Source: Caballeronia grimmiae | Lineage (GTDB): Bacteria > Pseudomonadota > Gammaproteobacteria > Burkholderiales > Burkholderiaceae | Reading direction: 5' to 3' | Assembly: GCF_000698555.1 (NCBI RefSeq) | Contig: NZ_JFHE01000001.1 | Coordinates: forward strand, 248,001-312,000 | DNA: 64,000 nucleotides | In this document: one piece after another, positions 55,964-64,000 of the stretch | Position numbering within the stretch: position 1 is the first letter of the stretch | How the letters are laid out: every line of letters begins with the position of its first letter | Notes under the pieces: model-generated | Told to the model about the DNA's origin: nothing | What the model saw: only the letters and a program-made list of their open reading frames with translations | The model's database searches: none | Made by a program: the position numbers and the translations under genes

Positions 55964-56895
55964 CCGCGCGTTCGACGCGCAAGGGCGGCGCGGCAGCGGC
56001 CGGACGGCTCACGGGCACGGTGATCGCCGCGCACGGCCGGCATTATCTCGTCAGGCCGAGCGATGGCGGCGCGATGCTCCAGTGCTTTCCGCGCGGCAAG
56101 CGCAGCGAAGTCGCAGTCGGCGATCATGTGGTGTACGAGCAGTCGTCGGCGGATCAGGGAGTGATCGTCGAGATCGGAGAGCGGCGCAACCTGCTGTATC
56201 GATCCGACCAGTTCAAGTCGAAGCTGTTCGCCGCGAACCTCGATCAACTGCTCGTCGTGCTCGCCACCGAGCCTCATTTCAGCGAAGACCTGCTCGGGCG
56301 CGCGCTGATCGCGGCCGAAGCGCATGGGCTGGAATCGCTGATCGTGCTCAACAAGATCGACGTCGAAGGCGCGTTGACGCTGGCGCGCGAGCGACTCGCG
56401 CCGTATCGCAAGCTCGGTTACACGGTGATCGAGCTATCCGCGAAAACGCAGCCGGGCGACGTGCATCCTCAACTCGACGCCCATCTGAAAGATCGCTCGA
56501 CCATCCTGCTCGGTCAGTCCGGCATGGGCAAGTCGACGCTCGTGAACCTGCTCGTCCCCGATGCCGACGCCGCCACCCGCGAGATCTCGTCCGCGCTCAA
56601 TAGCGGCCGGCACACGACGACATTCACGCGCCTTTATGCGCTTCCGGGCGGCGGTTCGCTGATCGATTCACCCGGCTTTCAGGAGTTCGGCCTTCATCAC
56701 TTGTCCGAAGGCGAGCTCGAGCGCGCGTTCGCGGATTTCCGGCCCTATCTCGGGCATTGCCGGTTTTATAACTGTCATCACCTGCACGAGCCGGGCTGCG
56801 CGGTGCTGGAAGCGGTCGAGGCCGGCAAGATCCGGCCAGAGCGCCACGCGCTCTATGCGCAACTGGTCCACGAAGCCAGCCAGATCGTGCGATGA
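55960..56895 (+). CDS. rsgA: Ribosome small subunit-dependent GTPase RsgA
   Basis: 311 aa circularly permuted GTPase for 30S maturation. OB domain first, then G4 [10 protein letters not shown]1 [15 protein letters not shown]3 DSPGFQEF, and the zinc motif [14 protein letters not shown] near residues 267-280. Overlaps both the M48 gene and the next gene by four bases. Confidence 0.96.
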   Translation: MTARSTRKGGAAAAGRLTGTVIAAHGRHYLVRPSDGGAMLQCFPRGKRSEVAVGDHVVYEQSSADQGVIVEIGERRNLLYRSDQFKSKLFAANLDQLLVVLATEPHFSEDLLGRALIAAEAHGLESLIVLNKIDVEGALTLARERLAPYRKLGYTVIELSAKTQPGDVHPQLDAHLKDRSTILLGQSGMGKSTLVNLLVPDADAATREISSALNSGRHTTTFTRLYALPGGGSLIDSPGFQEFGLHHLSEGELERAFADFRPYLGHCRFYNCHHLHEPGCAVLEAVEAGKIRPERHALYAQLVHEASQIVR

Positions 56896-57215
56896 AACGG
56901 CTCACGCGCGCGCCCAATCTCATCACCGCTCATCACTGGGTGAACGTGCTGAAGACGGCGGGCGTGCCGTGCGAACTCCATAACCGCTATCTGAACGGCG
57001 CAATGGGCGAAATTCCGGCGGATCAGTGCGCGCCGGAAATCTGGATCGTCGATGACCGCGACGAGACGCTGGCGCAGCGTCTTCTCGACCGCGCGCAAAA
57101 AGGGCCGGACGTCGACGCCCGGCCCTGGAAGTGCAAGCATTGCGGCGAATGGCTCGAACCGCAGTTCACCGTATGCTGGAAGTGTCAGACGGAGCGCGAT
57201 CCGCTCGACGATTGA
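56892..57215 (+). CDS. DUF2007-like protein with C-terminal zinc ribbon
   Basis: 107 aa. The first ~60 residues resemble the DUF2007 putative signal-transducing domain ([35 protein letters not shown]). The C-terminus has a CKHCGEW...CWKC zinc ribbon. ATG overlaps the rsgA stop by four bases. A regulatory or nucleic-acid-binding role is possible but not established. Confidence 0.8.
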   Translation: MKRLTRAPNLITAHHWVNVLKTAGVPCELHNRYLNGAMGEIPADQCAPEIWIVDDRDETLAQRLLDRAQKGPDVDARPWKCKHCGEWLEPQFTVCWKCQTERDPLDD

Positions 57216-57221
57216 TTCGCC

Positions 57222-58160
57222 TCAAGCCAGCCAGACGGCGATGGTCAGCATCAGCAGCAGCAACATCCACAGGATGACCGCGCGCCACACGAGACCCACC
57301 GCCGATTGCAGCGTGCGCGGCGTGCAGTCGTCGCCGACAGGCAGCGGGCTCGCATCGCCGACGGCCAGCGCCTCCACGCTCAACGGCTCCGCAAGCGGTC
57401 CGGCCAGACGCGCGCCGAGCGCGCCGCTGCCCGCCGCGAGCAGCACGCCCTGATTCGCATCGGGCCACTGGCGCGCATGATTGCGCCACGCGTAGATCGC
57501 GTCCTCGAAGTTGCCGACGATCGCGAAGCCCATCGCGGTGAGGCGCGTCGGAATCCAGTCGATGAAGAAGAACGCACGCTGCGCGAACGACGAGAACTCG
57601 GCCGTGCGTTCAGGGCTCGGCACGGCCCACGCACGCGCCAGATACTCCGCGATACGATAGAACACCGCGCCCGCCGGACCAATCGGGATCAGGAACCAGA
57701 AGAACACGCCGAACACGTGCCGATGCGACGCGATCACCGCGTGAACCAGCGTATGACGCACGATTTCGCTGACGGGCATGTCGATGGTGTCGAGCCCGGT
57801 CCACTGCGCGAGCAATTCGCGCGCGCGCGGCACGTCGTCGTTGTTCAGGGCGAGGTGGATATCGGTGAAATAGTGGCTGAACTGGCGGAAGCCAAGCGTG
57901 AAGTAGAGGACCACCACGTTCCAGAGAAACGCCAGAGCGAAGTTGATGCGATACAGCACGTAATAGACGAGCCCGACTGCCAGCGTCCACGGCAGCACGA
58001 CGACGAGCCACGCGACGATGCCGTGCTTCTGCTTGCCGGCGTCGAAGCCATGCGCGGTGGATTCCGCATGATAGTGAAGCAGCGCCGAAACGGGATTGTG
58101 CGGCCTGAGCGCGCGCACTTGCTCGATGATGAGAGCCAGCAATACGGAGAAAAAAGTCAT
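57222..58160 (-). CDS. CobD/CbiB family membrane protein
   Basis: 312 aa with three or four membrane segments, including the N-terminal TFFSVLLALIIEQVRALRPH and the C-terminal RAVILWMLLLLMLTIAVWLA. The pattern RHTLVHAVIASHRHVFGVFF and GPAGAVFYRIAEYLA fits CbiB/CobD (cobalamin side-chain attachment) and AmpE-like relatives. No other cobalamin genes are nearby, so a regulatory (AmpE-like) or solitary role is open. Precedes the NUDIX gene on the same strand in the opposite order of transcription. Confidence 0.8.
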   Translation of the reverse strand: MTFFSVLLALIIEQVRALRPHNPVSALLHYHAESTAHGFDAGKQKHGIVAWLVVVLPWTLAVGLVYYVLYRINFALAFLWNVVVLYFTLGFRQFSHYFTDIHLALNNDDVPRARELLAQWTGLDTIDMPVSEIVRHTLVHAVIASHRHVFGVFFWFLIPIGPAGAVFYRIAEYLARAWAVPSPERTAEFSSFAQRAFFFIDWIPTRLTAMGFAIVGNFEDAIYAWRNHARQWPDANQGVLLAAGSGALGARLAGPLAEPLSVEALAVGDASPLPVGDDCTPRTLQSAVGLVWRAVILWMLLLLMLTIAVWLA

Positions 58161-58285
58161 GCGAGGCGCCGAAACAGTCGGTTAATTCGAGTTTCGCGTA
58201 ACGATAGCACAGCACCTCGTGCGTGCATCACCCCGGCCGGGCGCGTGGCGCGCGCGCATCACGCATGGTGCTTGCGCCGTCCCGC

Positions 58286-58987
58286 TCACGCGGCGAGGAA
58301 GCGATAGAAATTGCGCAACATGCCGGCTGTTGCGCCCCAGATGAAGTACGGCGCTTTGCCGGCGGCCGGCGTGTAGGGCATCGCGAAGAAACGGCGCTCG
58401 CCGCCTTCCCATCGAAATATGCGGACTTCGTGATTCGCCGGATTCATGAGCCACACGAGCGGCACTTCGAAGATATCGGCGACTTCGCGCGTATCCGCCT
58501 GCAGCGAAAACGGCGGATACACCAGCGCGACGACCGGCGTCACACGAAAACCGGTGCCGGTCAGATAATCGGGCATCGCGCCGATTACTTCGCAATGCTC
58601 CGCGCTCAGGCCCACCTCCTCGTGCGCTTCACGCAGCGCGGTCGCGGCGGCGTCGATGTCTTCGGGCTCGCGCCGCCCGCCGGGGAAGCTGATCTGACCG
58701 GCATGGTCCGACAGATGATCCGCACGCTGAGTCAGCAGCACGGTCAGCCCGCCTTCGCGCACCACAAGCGCCACCAGCACGGATGCCACCCGCGGATCGC
58801 CGCCAATTGCCTTGATGCGTTGTTCAGGCGGCTCCTGCGTCCATTCGAATTCCTTCGCGAAATGCGCGCGGAGTCCGTCCGGCGTCAGGCGCTCGGGCGG
58901 GATCGGCGGCATGTTTTCGCCGGTCGAAAGAACCGGCATGAGTTCGGGTTCGAGAATGCGCGGAGTCGATGTCTTGCCAGTGGACAC
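58286..58987 (-). CDS. NUDIX CoA pyrophosphatase (NudL-like)
   Basis: 233 aa. Hydrolyses CoA and derivatives to phosphopantetheine and ADP. The UPF0035 block LTQRADHLSDHAGQISFPGG precedes the Nudix box EDIDAAATALREAHEEVGL. Both sets are needed for CoA pyrophosphatases. Starts just after the rplS terminator, on the same strand. Confidence 0.9.
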   Translation of the reverse strand: MSTGKTSTPRILEPELMPVLSTGENMPPIPPERLTPDGLRAHFAKEFEWTQEPPEQRIKAIGGDPRVASVLVALVVREGGLTVLLTQRADHLSDHAGQISFPGGRREPEDIDAAATALREAHEEVGLSAEHCEVIGAMPDYLTGTGFRVTPVVALVYPPFSLQADTREVADIFEVPLVWLMNPANHEVRIFRWEGGERRFFAMPYTPAAGKAPYFIWGATAGMLRNFYRFLAA

Positions 58988-59033
58988 GGTCTCAAGCCTG
59001 AATGTCGAAGATACGATTGGAACACATCAAAGA

Positions 59034-59060
59034 AAAAAGCACCCGCGAGGGGTGCTTTTT
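59034..59060 (-). terminator. Terminator of the rpsP-rimM-trmD-rplS operon
   Basis: Eleven-bp stem AAAAAGCACCC/GGGTGCTTTTT (59034-59060), five-base loop, with T runs on both strands. It follows rplS by 25 bases. Confidence 0.93.
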
Positions 59061-59085
59061 CCGGTGCAACGAACTACTGAGCCAC

Positions 59086-59475
59086 TTACTCGGCGGCGGA
59101 AGCAGCGCGGTCCTTCGAGACCAGCTTTTCCTTGATTCGAGCCGACTTGCCCGAACGCTCGCGCAGGTAGTAGAGCTTCGCGCGACGAACGTCACCGCGG
59201 CGCTTCACGACGATGCTCGCGAGCAGCGGCGAGTAGGTCTGGAACGTACGCTCGACGCCTTCGCCCGACGAAATCTTGCGGACGATGAAGTTCGAGTTCA
59301 GGCCACGATTGCGCTTTGCGATCACGACGCCTTCGTAAGCCTGAACGCGCTTACGCGTACCTTCGACGACGTTCACGTTGACGATGACCGTGTCGCCCGG
59401 ACCGAAGTCGGGGATGGTCTTCTCGCCCAGCACGCGTGCGATCTCTTCCTTCTCGAGTTGTTCAATCAGATTCAT
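59086..59475 (-). CDS. rplS: 50S ribosomal protein L19
   Basis: 129 aa. Large-subunit protein near the 30S interface. The [21 protein letters not shown]-terminus and the C-terminal [24 protein letters not shown] basic block are diagnostic (here [20 protein letters not shown]). Last gene of the rpsP operon, 130 bases after trmD. Confidence 0.98.
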   Translation of the reverse strand: MNLIEQLEKEEIARVLGEKTIPDFGPGDTVIVNVNVVEGTRKRVQAYEGVVIAKRNRGLNSNFIVRKISSGEGVERTFQTYSPLLASIVVKRRGDVRRAKLYYLRERSGKSARIKEKLVSKDRAASAAE

Positions 59476-59605
59476 TACTGACTCCTTGTGCCATCTTGCC
59501 GAAGTTGCGTGCCTCGCACTGCTGTCGATGAGGCCCCGGTAGAGGATGGGTTTGCTTCAGACGCCGTTTTCACGACGCCCCCTTGTCCCGCTCGTTCGCG
59601 CCGGT

Positions 59606-60376
59606 CTATTCAGACTTCGACGCGCCCTTTGCGAGTTCTGCGAGCCACGCTTCATCGGCGCGGCTCAACATCTTCTGCTTGCGCGCCCGTGCGATTAGAT
59701 CGGGCCGCTTGAATAGGGTATTGCGTAATGCTTCGCGCCTGCGCCAGGCGTCGATTTCCTTGTGATGCCCGCCAAGCAGCACGTCCGGCACGCGCACGCC
59801 TTCGTATTCCTCGGGGCGCGTGTAGTGCGGACAATCGAGCAATACATCGACGAAACTGTCCTGCACCGCCGATTGCGCGTCGTTCAGCACCCCGGGAAGA
59901 TGGCGCACCACGGCGTCCATCAGCGCCATCGCGGGCAATTCGCCGCCGGACAGTACGAAGTCGCCGAGGCTGACTTCCTCGTCCACGACGCGATCGATCA
60001 AACGCTGGTCGATCGCTTCATAACGGCCGCACAACAGCACGAGGCCGGGCTCCTGCGCGTAACGCATGACGCGATCGTGGTCGAGCTTGGCGCCTTGAGG
60101 GGACATCATCACGACGCGCGTGCCTTCGATGCCCTGCTCGCGCTGCGTCGCTTTCGCCGCGGCGATCGCGTCTTCCAGCGGACGCGCCAGCATGACCATG
60201 CCGGGACCGCCGCCGTAAGGCCGATCATCCACAGTGCGATAGTTGTCCGTGGTGAAATCGCGCGGATTCCACGTGCGCAGACCGAAGCGCGCCTGCTTCA
60301 CCGCCCGGCTGGTAATGCCCCAGTCGGTCAGTGCGCGAAACATCTCTGGAAAGAGCGTCACGACATCGAACTGCAT
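59606..60376 (-). CDS. trmD: tRNA (guanine-N1)-methyltransferase TrmD
   Basis: 256 aa SPOUT enzyme that makes m1G37. Knot motifs: [41 protein letters not shown]-terminus [19 protein letters not shown] is conserved. Follows rimM by 51 bases in the rpsP-rimM-trmD-rplS order. Confidence 0.98.
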   Translation of the reverse strand: MQFDVVTLFPEMFRALTDWGITSRAVKQARFGLRTWNPRDFTTDNYRTVDDRPYGGGPGMVMLARPLEDAIAAAKATQREQGIEGTRVVMMSPQGAKLDHDRVMRYAQEPGLVLLCGRYEAIDQRLIDRVVDEEVSLGDFVLSGGELPAMALMDAVVRHLPGVLNDAQSAVQDSFVDVLLDCPHYTRPEEYEGVRVPDVLLGGHHKEIDAWRRREALRNTLFKRPDLIARARKQKMLSRADEAWLAELAKGASKSE

Positions 60377-60427
60377 CGCCCTCTCCGTATTCTGCCGGTG
60401 TCGCGTGTTGCTGACGAGAGCACCGGA

Positions 60428-61159
60428 TTAATAGTCGGCGTCCCAGTCGACGATGATGCGCTTCGCCGCCCGATCCACCGTCTTCACATACACGCCGACG
60501 AACGGAACGAGCCGCTCGCCGGTGACGGGCTTGCCATCCTTCGTTTCGCTCGGATACTCGATCCGCAGGATGGAATGCGCGCCGTTGTCGATCATGTCGG
60601 CGACGTGGCCGAGCGCGACGCCCGCCTCGTTTTCGACTGCCATGCCGATCAGGTCGACCCAGTAGAACTCGTCTTCGTCGTCGAGCTTCGGAAAGTCGCT
60701 ACGGGCAATATGCACCGTGTGGCCTTTCAGCGCGAGCGCGGCGTCGCGGTCGTCGCAGCCCGACAGGCGCGCGACGATGGAATCGCTGTGCACCTTCGAC
60801 TGGATACAACGCGCGAGCTTGCGGTCGCGATTCTTGACGAGCCACCAACGCTTGGCCGCGAGCAATGCATCGCCGCCCGACTTGCCGTTTGCATGCGGCG
60901 TAACCTTGACCCAGCCCTTCAGGCCATAGGCATCCGCGATGAAACCGACTTCCACCGCGTCTTCCGGCATTTGCTCGACGGGCTCGATACCGCCCGCCTG
61001 CTCTTCCGGCTTGACTGCCGCAGAAGCGCCGGCCGCCACGCGGCGCGTGCCCGGCTTGCGGACAAACGCACCAAACGTGGCGGCGCCTTCTTCCTGCCCC
61101 GGCTTCGGTTGACTGACAGCGCCGGATTCGTGGCCGTTTCTGGGATCACGCGCGGGCAT
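60428..61159 (-). CDS. rimM: 16S rRNA processing protein RimM
   Basis: 243 aa. N-terminal RimM barrel ([18 protein letters not shown]) and C-terminal PRC barrel ([20 protein letters not shown]). A ~75-residue disordered N-terminal extension (Ala/Gln/Pro/Gly-rich) precedes the domain, as in Burkholderia. ATG 61159 chosen over the upstream TTG at 61177 because AAAGG lies ahead of it. Between rpsP and trmD. Confidence 0.94.
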   Translation of the reverse strand: MPARDPRNGHESGAVSQPKPGQEEGAATFGAFVRKPGTRRVAAGASAAVKPEEQAGGIEPVEQMPEDAVEVGFIADAYGLKGWVKVTPHANGKSGGDALLAAKRWWLVKNRDRKLARCIQSKVHSDSIVARLSGCDDRDAALALKGHTVHIARSDFPKLDDEDEFYWVDLIGMAVENEAGVALGHVADMIDNGAHSILRIEYPSETKDGKPVTGERLVPFVGVYVKTVDRAAKRIIVDWDADY

Positions 61160-61254
61160 CAGCGAACCTTTGGGCAAATTTCGAACGATTCGGCGACTGA
61201 GCCGCGCCTCGCGGCGCGCACAATCGTTTCCATCGCTTCAATCGATCAGACGGC

Positions 61255-61509
61255 TTAAGCAGCCGGCTGAGCTTGTTGCGACTGCTTGACCAGACGCTCG
61301 ACGGTCGGCGACAGTTGCGCGCCAACGCCTTGCCAGTAGGTCAGGCGATCTTGCGAGATACGCAGCGATTCGCCCTTCGTAGCGACCGGGTTGTAGAAAC
61401 CCACGCGCTCGATGAAGCGGCCGTCACGGCGGCTACGCGAGTCGGTTGCGACGATGTTGTAGAACGGGCGCTTCTTCGAGCCGCCACGAGCCAGACGGAT
61501 GATGACCAT
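61255..61509 (-). CDS. rpsP: 30S ribosomal protein S16
   Basis: 84 aa. First gene of the operon; [20 protein letters not shown] is the universal S16 start and the C-terminal [15 protein letters not shown] tail follows. Position before rimM-trmD-rplS confirms it. Confidence 0.99.
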   Translation of the reverse strand: MVIIRLARGGSKKRPFYNIVATDSRSRRDGRFIERVGFYNPVATKGESLRISQDRLTYWQGVGAQLSPTVERLVKQSQQAQPAA

Positions 61510-61755
61510 GCTGAAATCCTTGAAAACCGGGGTTCGGAACTACCAGAACACGCGATTATAGCGGGAATCCAAAGCACGAACAAACACTTAACGCATTTTT
61601 CGCGAGCAGCGCGTGCTTCGGAAGAATTTTGACCTGTGTGCAATCGCTGGAACCCGCGCTTGCAGCGTTCTGTTGCGCGCGCCGGGCGCATCGTAAAATA
61701 ACGGATTGCGCTGCTATCGCACGGGCGCGCCAATACCTTACCACTGCTTTCGCTG

Positions 61756-62247
61756 ATGACCTCCCCGTCCGTCGCCACGCCCGCTGCTCCGAAGTCCGCC
61801 CCGACCTACTTTCGCTCGAAGACGCTGACTGCGGCGCTCGCCTTTCTGTTCGGCAGCATTGGGTTGCACCGCTTCTATCTGTATGGCATGCGCGACAAGT
61901 ACGGCTGGGCGCATATCGTCGGGATCGTGATGGGCGCGTTCGGCTATCTGATGCTCGCGGCGAGCGAGCGCACCTCCGTGCTCGGCTGGGCGCTCGCCTT
62001 TCCGGGCGCGGTCTCGTTGCTGGCGGCGTTTCTTTCAGCGATCGTGTACGGCTTGCGCCCGGACGCAAAGTGGGACGCGCAGTTCAATGCCCACACGAAT
62101 CGCGAGAGCGACTCCGGCTGGACCGTGATCTTCGTCGTGATCTTTTCGCTGCTGATCGGCGCGTTCCTGCTCCTGACGGGACTCGCGCTGACGTTCCAGA
62201 CTTACTTCGAAGGCCAGGTCGAGGCCGCGAAGGCCTTGTCCCAGTGA
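61756..62247 (+). CDS. TM2-domain membrane protein
   Basis: 163 aa. TM2 domain at ~20-90 with the LFGSIGLHRFYLYGMRDKYG motif (a DRF-like His-Arg-Phe core) and two hydrophobic hairpins; a third hydrophobic pair follows. TM2 proteins are widespread with poorly known roles. Divergent from rpsP; a TAAAAT -10 precedes the gene (61694-61699). Confidence 0.85.
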   Translation: MTSPSVATPAAPKSAPTYFRSKTLTAALAFLFGSIGLHRFYLYGMRDKYGWAHIVGIVMGAFGYLMLAASERTSVLGWALAFPGAVSLLAAFLSAIVYGLRPDAKWDAQFNAHTNRESDSGWTVIFVVIFSLLIGAFLLLTGLALTFQTYFEGQVEAAKALSQ

Positions 62248-62256
62248 GCGCCGCGC

Positions 62257-63381
62257 TCAGAACAGATCGAGTTGACCCGTGCGCGGCGGCGTCCGGGTAA
62301 GCGCCGGGCGCTTGAAATCCGACATATCCAGGATGCCGCGATTGCGCTGGTTCAGCCCGAGCCGCTTCGTCGCCTGGTGAAAGCGCTGTTTCAGCATATC
62401 GGCCCATAGACCTTCGCCCTTCATGCGCGTGGCGAAATCGGAGTCGTAGTCCTTGCCGCCGCGCATGTCGCGCACGCGGCTCATCACGCGGTCCGCCCGC
62501 GCCGGAAAGTGCGCAGTCAGCCAATCCTTGAAAAGCGGCGCGACTTCCCACGGCAAGCGCAGCACGATGTAACTCGCCGTCGTCGCGCCCGCCTCCGCGC
62601 ACGCTTCCAGCACTCGCTCGAGATCCGGCTCGGTGACGAACGGGATTACCGGCGCGATGCTGACGCCCACCGGAATTCCGGCGTCGGCAAGCGTGCGGAT
62701 CGTGCGCAGCCGGCGTGACGGCGTGGCGGCGCGTGGTTCCAGCGTGCGGGCGATGTCGGCATCGAGCGTCGTGACGGTGATCGCGGCCATGAACTGCCCG
62801 CGCTCGGCCATCGGCGCGAGCAAGTCGATATCCCGCTCGATCAGCGATGACTTCGTAATCGCCGCAAACGGATGCCCGCAGTCGTGCAGGACTTCCGTCA
62901 CGCGCCGCGTGAGCTTCAGGTCGCGCTCGACCGGCTGATACGCGTCGGTATTGACGCCTAGCGCGATGGGATCCGGCTGATAGTTCGGCTTGGCAAGCTC
63001 GCGTTCGAGCAAGTCGCCGGCATTGACCTTCGCATAAATGCGGCTTTCGAAATCGAGCCCCGGCGACAGCCCCAGATAGCTGTGCGTCGGCCGCGCGAAG
63101 CAGTAGATACAGCCGTGCTCGCAACCGCGGTACGGATTGAGCGAAACCGTGAAAGGAATGTCCGGCGAGTTGTTGCGCGTGAGGATGCTTTTGGCGCGCT
63201 CCTCGAACACTTGCGTGCGCAGCACCGGCGCGCCTTCTTCTTCGGCCGATTCGTGCATCCAGCCGTCATCGACGGACTCGCGCTCGTCCCGCTCGTATCG
63301 CCCCTGAATGTTCGTGACCGCGCCTCGCCCCTTGAGCGGCGAAGGCGGTGCAACAGGAAATTCGCGGTCCGGCGTGGGCAT
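62257..63381 (-). CDS. PA0069-family radical SAM protein
   Basis: 374 aa. Radical SAM signature CEHGCIYCFARPTHSYLG (CxxxCxYC) near residues 82-89. The PA0069/SPL-like family is related to spore photoproduct lyase, a DNA-repair radical SAM enzyme. The gene starts at ATG 63381, 28 bases after a perfect-core LexA box that overlaps the promoter -10. Regulation by DNA damage therefore fits a repair role, although the substrate is unknown. The frame runs beyond 63381 but those residues are unlike the family. Confidence 0.88.
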   Translation of the reverse strand: MPTPDREFPVAPPSPLKGRGAVTNIQGRYERDERESVDDGWMHESAEEEGAPVLRTQVFEERAKSILTRNNSPDIPFTVSLNPYRGCEHGCIYCFARPTHSYLGLSPGLDFESRIYAKVNAGDLLERELAKPNYQPDPIALGVNTDAYQPVERDLKLTRRVTEVLHDCGHPFAAITKSSLIERDIDLLAPMAERGQFMAAITVTTLDADIARTLEPRAATPSRRLRTIRTLADAGIPVGVSIAPVIPFVTEPDLERVLEACAEAGATTASYIVLRLPWEVAPLFKDWLTAHFPARADRVMSRVRDMRGGKDYDSDFATRMKGEGLWADMLKQRFHQATKRLGLNQRNRGILDMSDFKRPALTRTPPRTGQLDLF

Positions 63382-63408
63382 TTCGGTGAGAGCTTGTCGT
63401 CGAGATAC

Positions 63409-63424
63409 CTGTACAAATATACAG
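63409..63424 (-). promoter_or_regulatory. LexA (SOS) box before the PA0069-type radical SAM gene
   Basis: CTGTACAAATATACAG on the plus strand: perfect CTGT-N8-ACAG with AT-rich interior. It overlaps the promoter -10 at 63416-63421. Confidence 0.85.
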
Positions 63425-63443
63425 TATCGCCGCGTCGCCGCAA
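63416..63443 (-). promoter_or_regulatory. Promoter of the PA0069-type radical SAM gene
   Basis: Minus strand -35 TTGCGG (63443-63438), 16-base spacer, -10 TATATT (63421-63416). The -10 is inside the LexA box. Confidence 0.65.
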
Positions 63444-63452
63444 GCGGAAATT

Positions 63453-63941
63453 TCACACATCGACGGGGATCGTCAGCGTCTCCTTGATCTCCTCCATCAC
63501 GACGTAGCTCTTCGATTGCACCGCCCCCGGCAGTTGCAGAAGGATGTCGCCGAGCAGCTTCCGGTAATCGGCCATTTCGCCGATGCGCGCCTTGATCAGA
63601 TAGTCGAAGTCGCCCGAAACGAGATGGCATTCGAGCACTTCGGGAATGCGCTGCACCTCACGACGAAACTGCTCGAACATGTTCCCGCTCTTATGATCGA
63701 GCGTGATTTCGACGAAAACCAGCAGCGCCGCGCCCAGTTGCGTCGGGTTCACGCGGGCGTAGTAGCCCGTGATGACGCCATCGCGCTCCATGCGCTTCAC
63801 GCGCTCGATGCACGGCGTCACCGAGAGCCCGACGCGCTCCGCAAGATCCTTCATCGCAATGCGCCCGTCCTGCTGAAGGATGTTCAGGATCTTGTGATCG
63901 AGCTTGTCGAGCGCCCGGACCGGATTTCGCTGCGTTCTCAT
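63453..63941 (-). CDS. Lrp/AsnC-family transcriptional regulator
   Basis: 162 aa. Helix-turn-helix at ~10-60 (LDHKILNILQQDGRIAMKDL, AERVGLSVTPCIERVKRMER) and an RAM ligand domain (VLECHLVSGDFDYLIKARIG). Typical amino-acid-responsive regulator; in related Burkholderia it often sits beside D-amino acid dehydrogenase or similar catabolic genes, which would lie beyond the window edge. The gap to the radical SAM gene holds the SOS promoter. Confidence 0.93.
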   Translation of the reverse strand: MRTQRNPVRALDKLDHKILNILQQDGRIAMKDLAERVGLSVTPCIERVKRMERDGVITGYYARVNPTQLGAALLVFVEITLDHKSGNMFEQFRREVQRIPEVLECHLVSGDFDYLIKARIGEMADYRKLLGDILLQLPGAVQSKSYVVMEEIKETLTIPVDV

Positions 63942-64000
63942 GTGTTTTTTGCTAAAAATCCGCCAAATACATTAACTAAAACTGCCTTGATCTCAATAGT

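Overview
The window reads as chromosomal DNA of a Burkholderiaceae beta-proteobacterium in Burkholderia sensu lato, with Caballeronia or Paraburkholderia the most likely genera. The grounds are high GC, strong G/C bias at third codon positions, and gene orders typical of that group: yceD-rpmF-plsX-fabHDG-acpP-fabF-rpoE-rseA, rne divergent from rluC, lutABC divergent from a GntR regulator, and rpsP-rimM-trmD-rplS. Almost all of it is core housekeeping DNA. I see no transposase, integrase, phage gene, CRISPR array or defence island.

Layout. 1-8760 (minus strand): a long lipid/envelope block that starts at a sigma-70-like promoter near 9015-9043 and runs yceD, rpmF (L32), plsX, fabH, fabD, fabG, acpP, fabF, a YgfX-like membrane protein, rpoE and the start of rseA. 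Terminator-like hairpins lie inside this block after rpmF and after acpP, and acpP has its own extended -10 element. 9125-13544: a Maf-type nucleotidase and a tetrapyrrole-methylase-fold protein (plus strand) face an sppA/Rieske/HAD/rluC operon. 14438-17899: rne, with an 890-base upstream gap and a striking Arg/Glu repeat tract. 18096-22063: moaA, mobA, moeA, a small membrane protein and an acetyltransferase. 22071-27913 (minus): rmuC, a 2-hydroxyacid dehydrogenase, an ion-transporter-superfamily antiporter, a solitary LutC-like protein and pncB. 28167-29044: ferredoxin and three identical tRNA-Asn genes in 152-base tandem units. 29183-32792: the lactate utilisation genes lutCBA and their regulator, with a palindromic operator. 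32913-41697: a 24-residue membrane peptide, creA, an AraC regulator with azlCD, an unknown protein, a UvrD-like helicase, two Lys/Ala-rich exported proteins, an S4 RNA-binding protein and a MATE exporter. 41739-42335: a predicted small RNA and a decayed Crp/Fnr gene. 42443-49719: a phospholipase-D lipoprotein, fumC, a thioesterase, a mini-lipoprotein, an ArsR-type regulator, thyA and a sigma-54 activator with a VpsR-like N-terminus. 49720-50637: a regulatory gap with perfect palindromes and a -24/-12 promoter. 50638-63941: folA, pmbA, darP, mog, orn, an M48 peptidase, rsgA, a DUF2007-like protein, a CobD/CbiB-family protein, a NUDIX CoA pyrophosphatase, the rplS-trmD-rimM-rpsP operon, a TM2 protein, a radical SAM protein and an Lrp regulator.

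The least expected content is regulatory. (i) Two LexA-type SOS boxes each overlap the -10 of a promoter with a 16-base spacer, one before the UvrD-like helicase and one before the PA0069-type radical SAM gene. (ii) A compact candidate sRNA at 41774-41836 has its own promoter, a hairpin whose six-base loop is an anti-Shine-Dalgarno sequence, and an intrinsic terminator. (iii) A sigma-54 promoter lies about 75 bases downstream of an 18-base perfect palindrome beside an enhancer-binding-protein gene. (iv) Attenuator-like hairpins separate rpmF/plsX and acpP/fabF. I did not find a clearly new multi-gene system; the sRNA and the sigma-54 region are the best candidates for undescribed biology.
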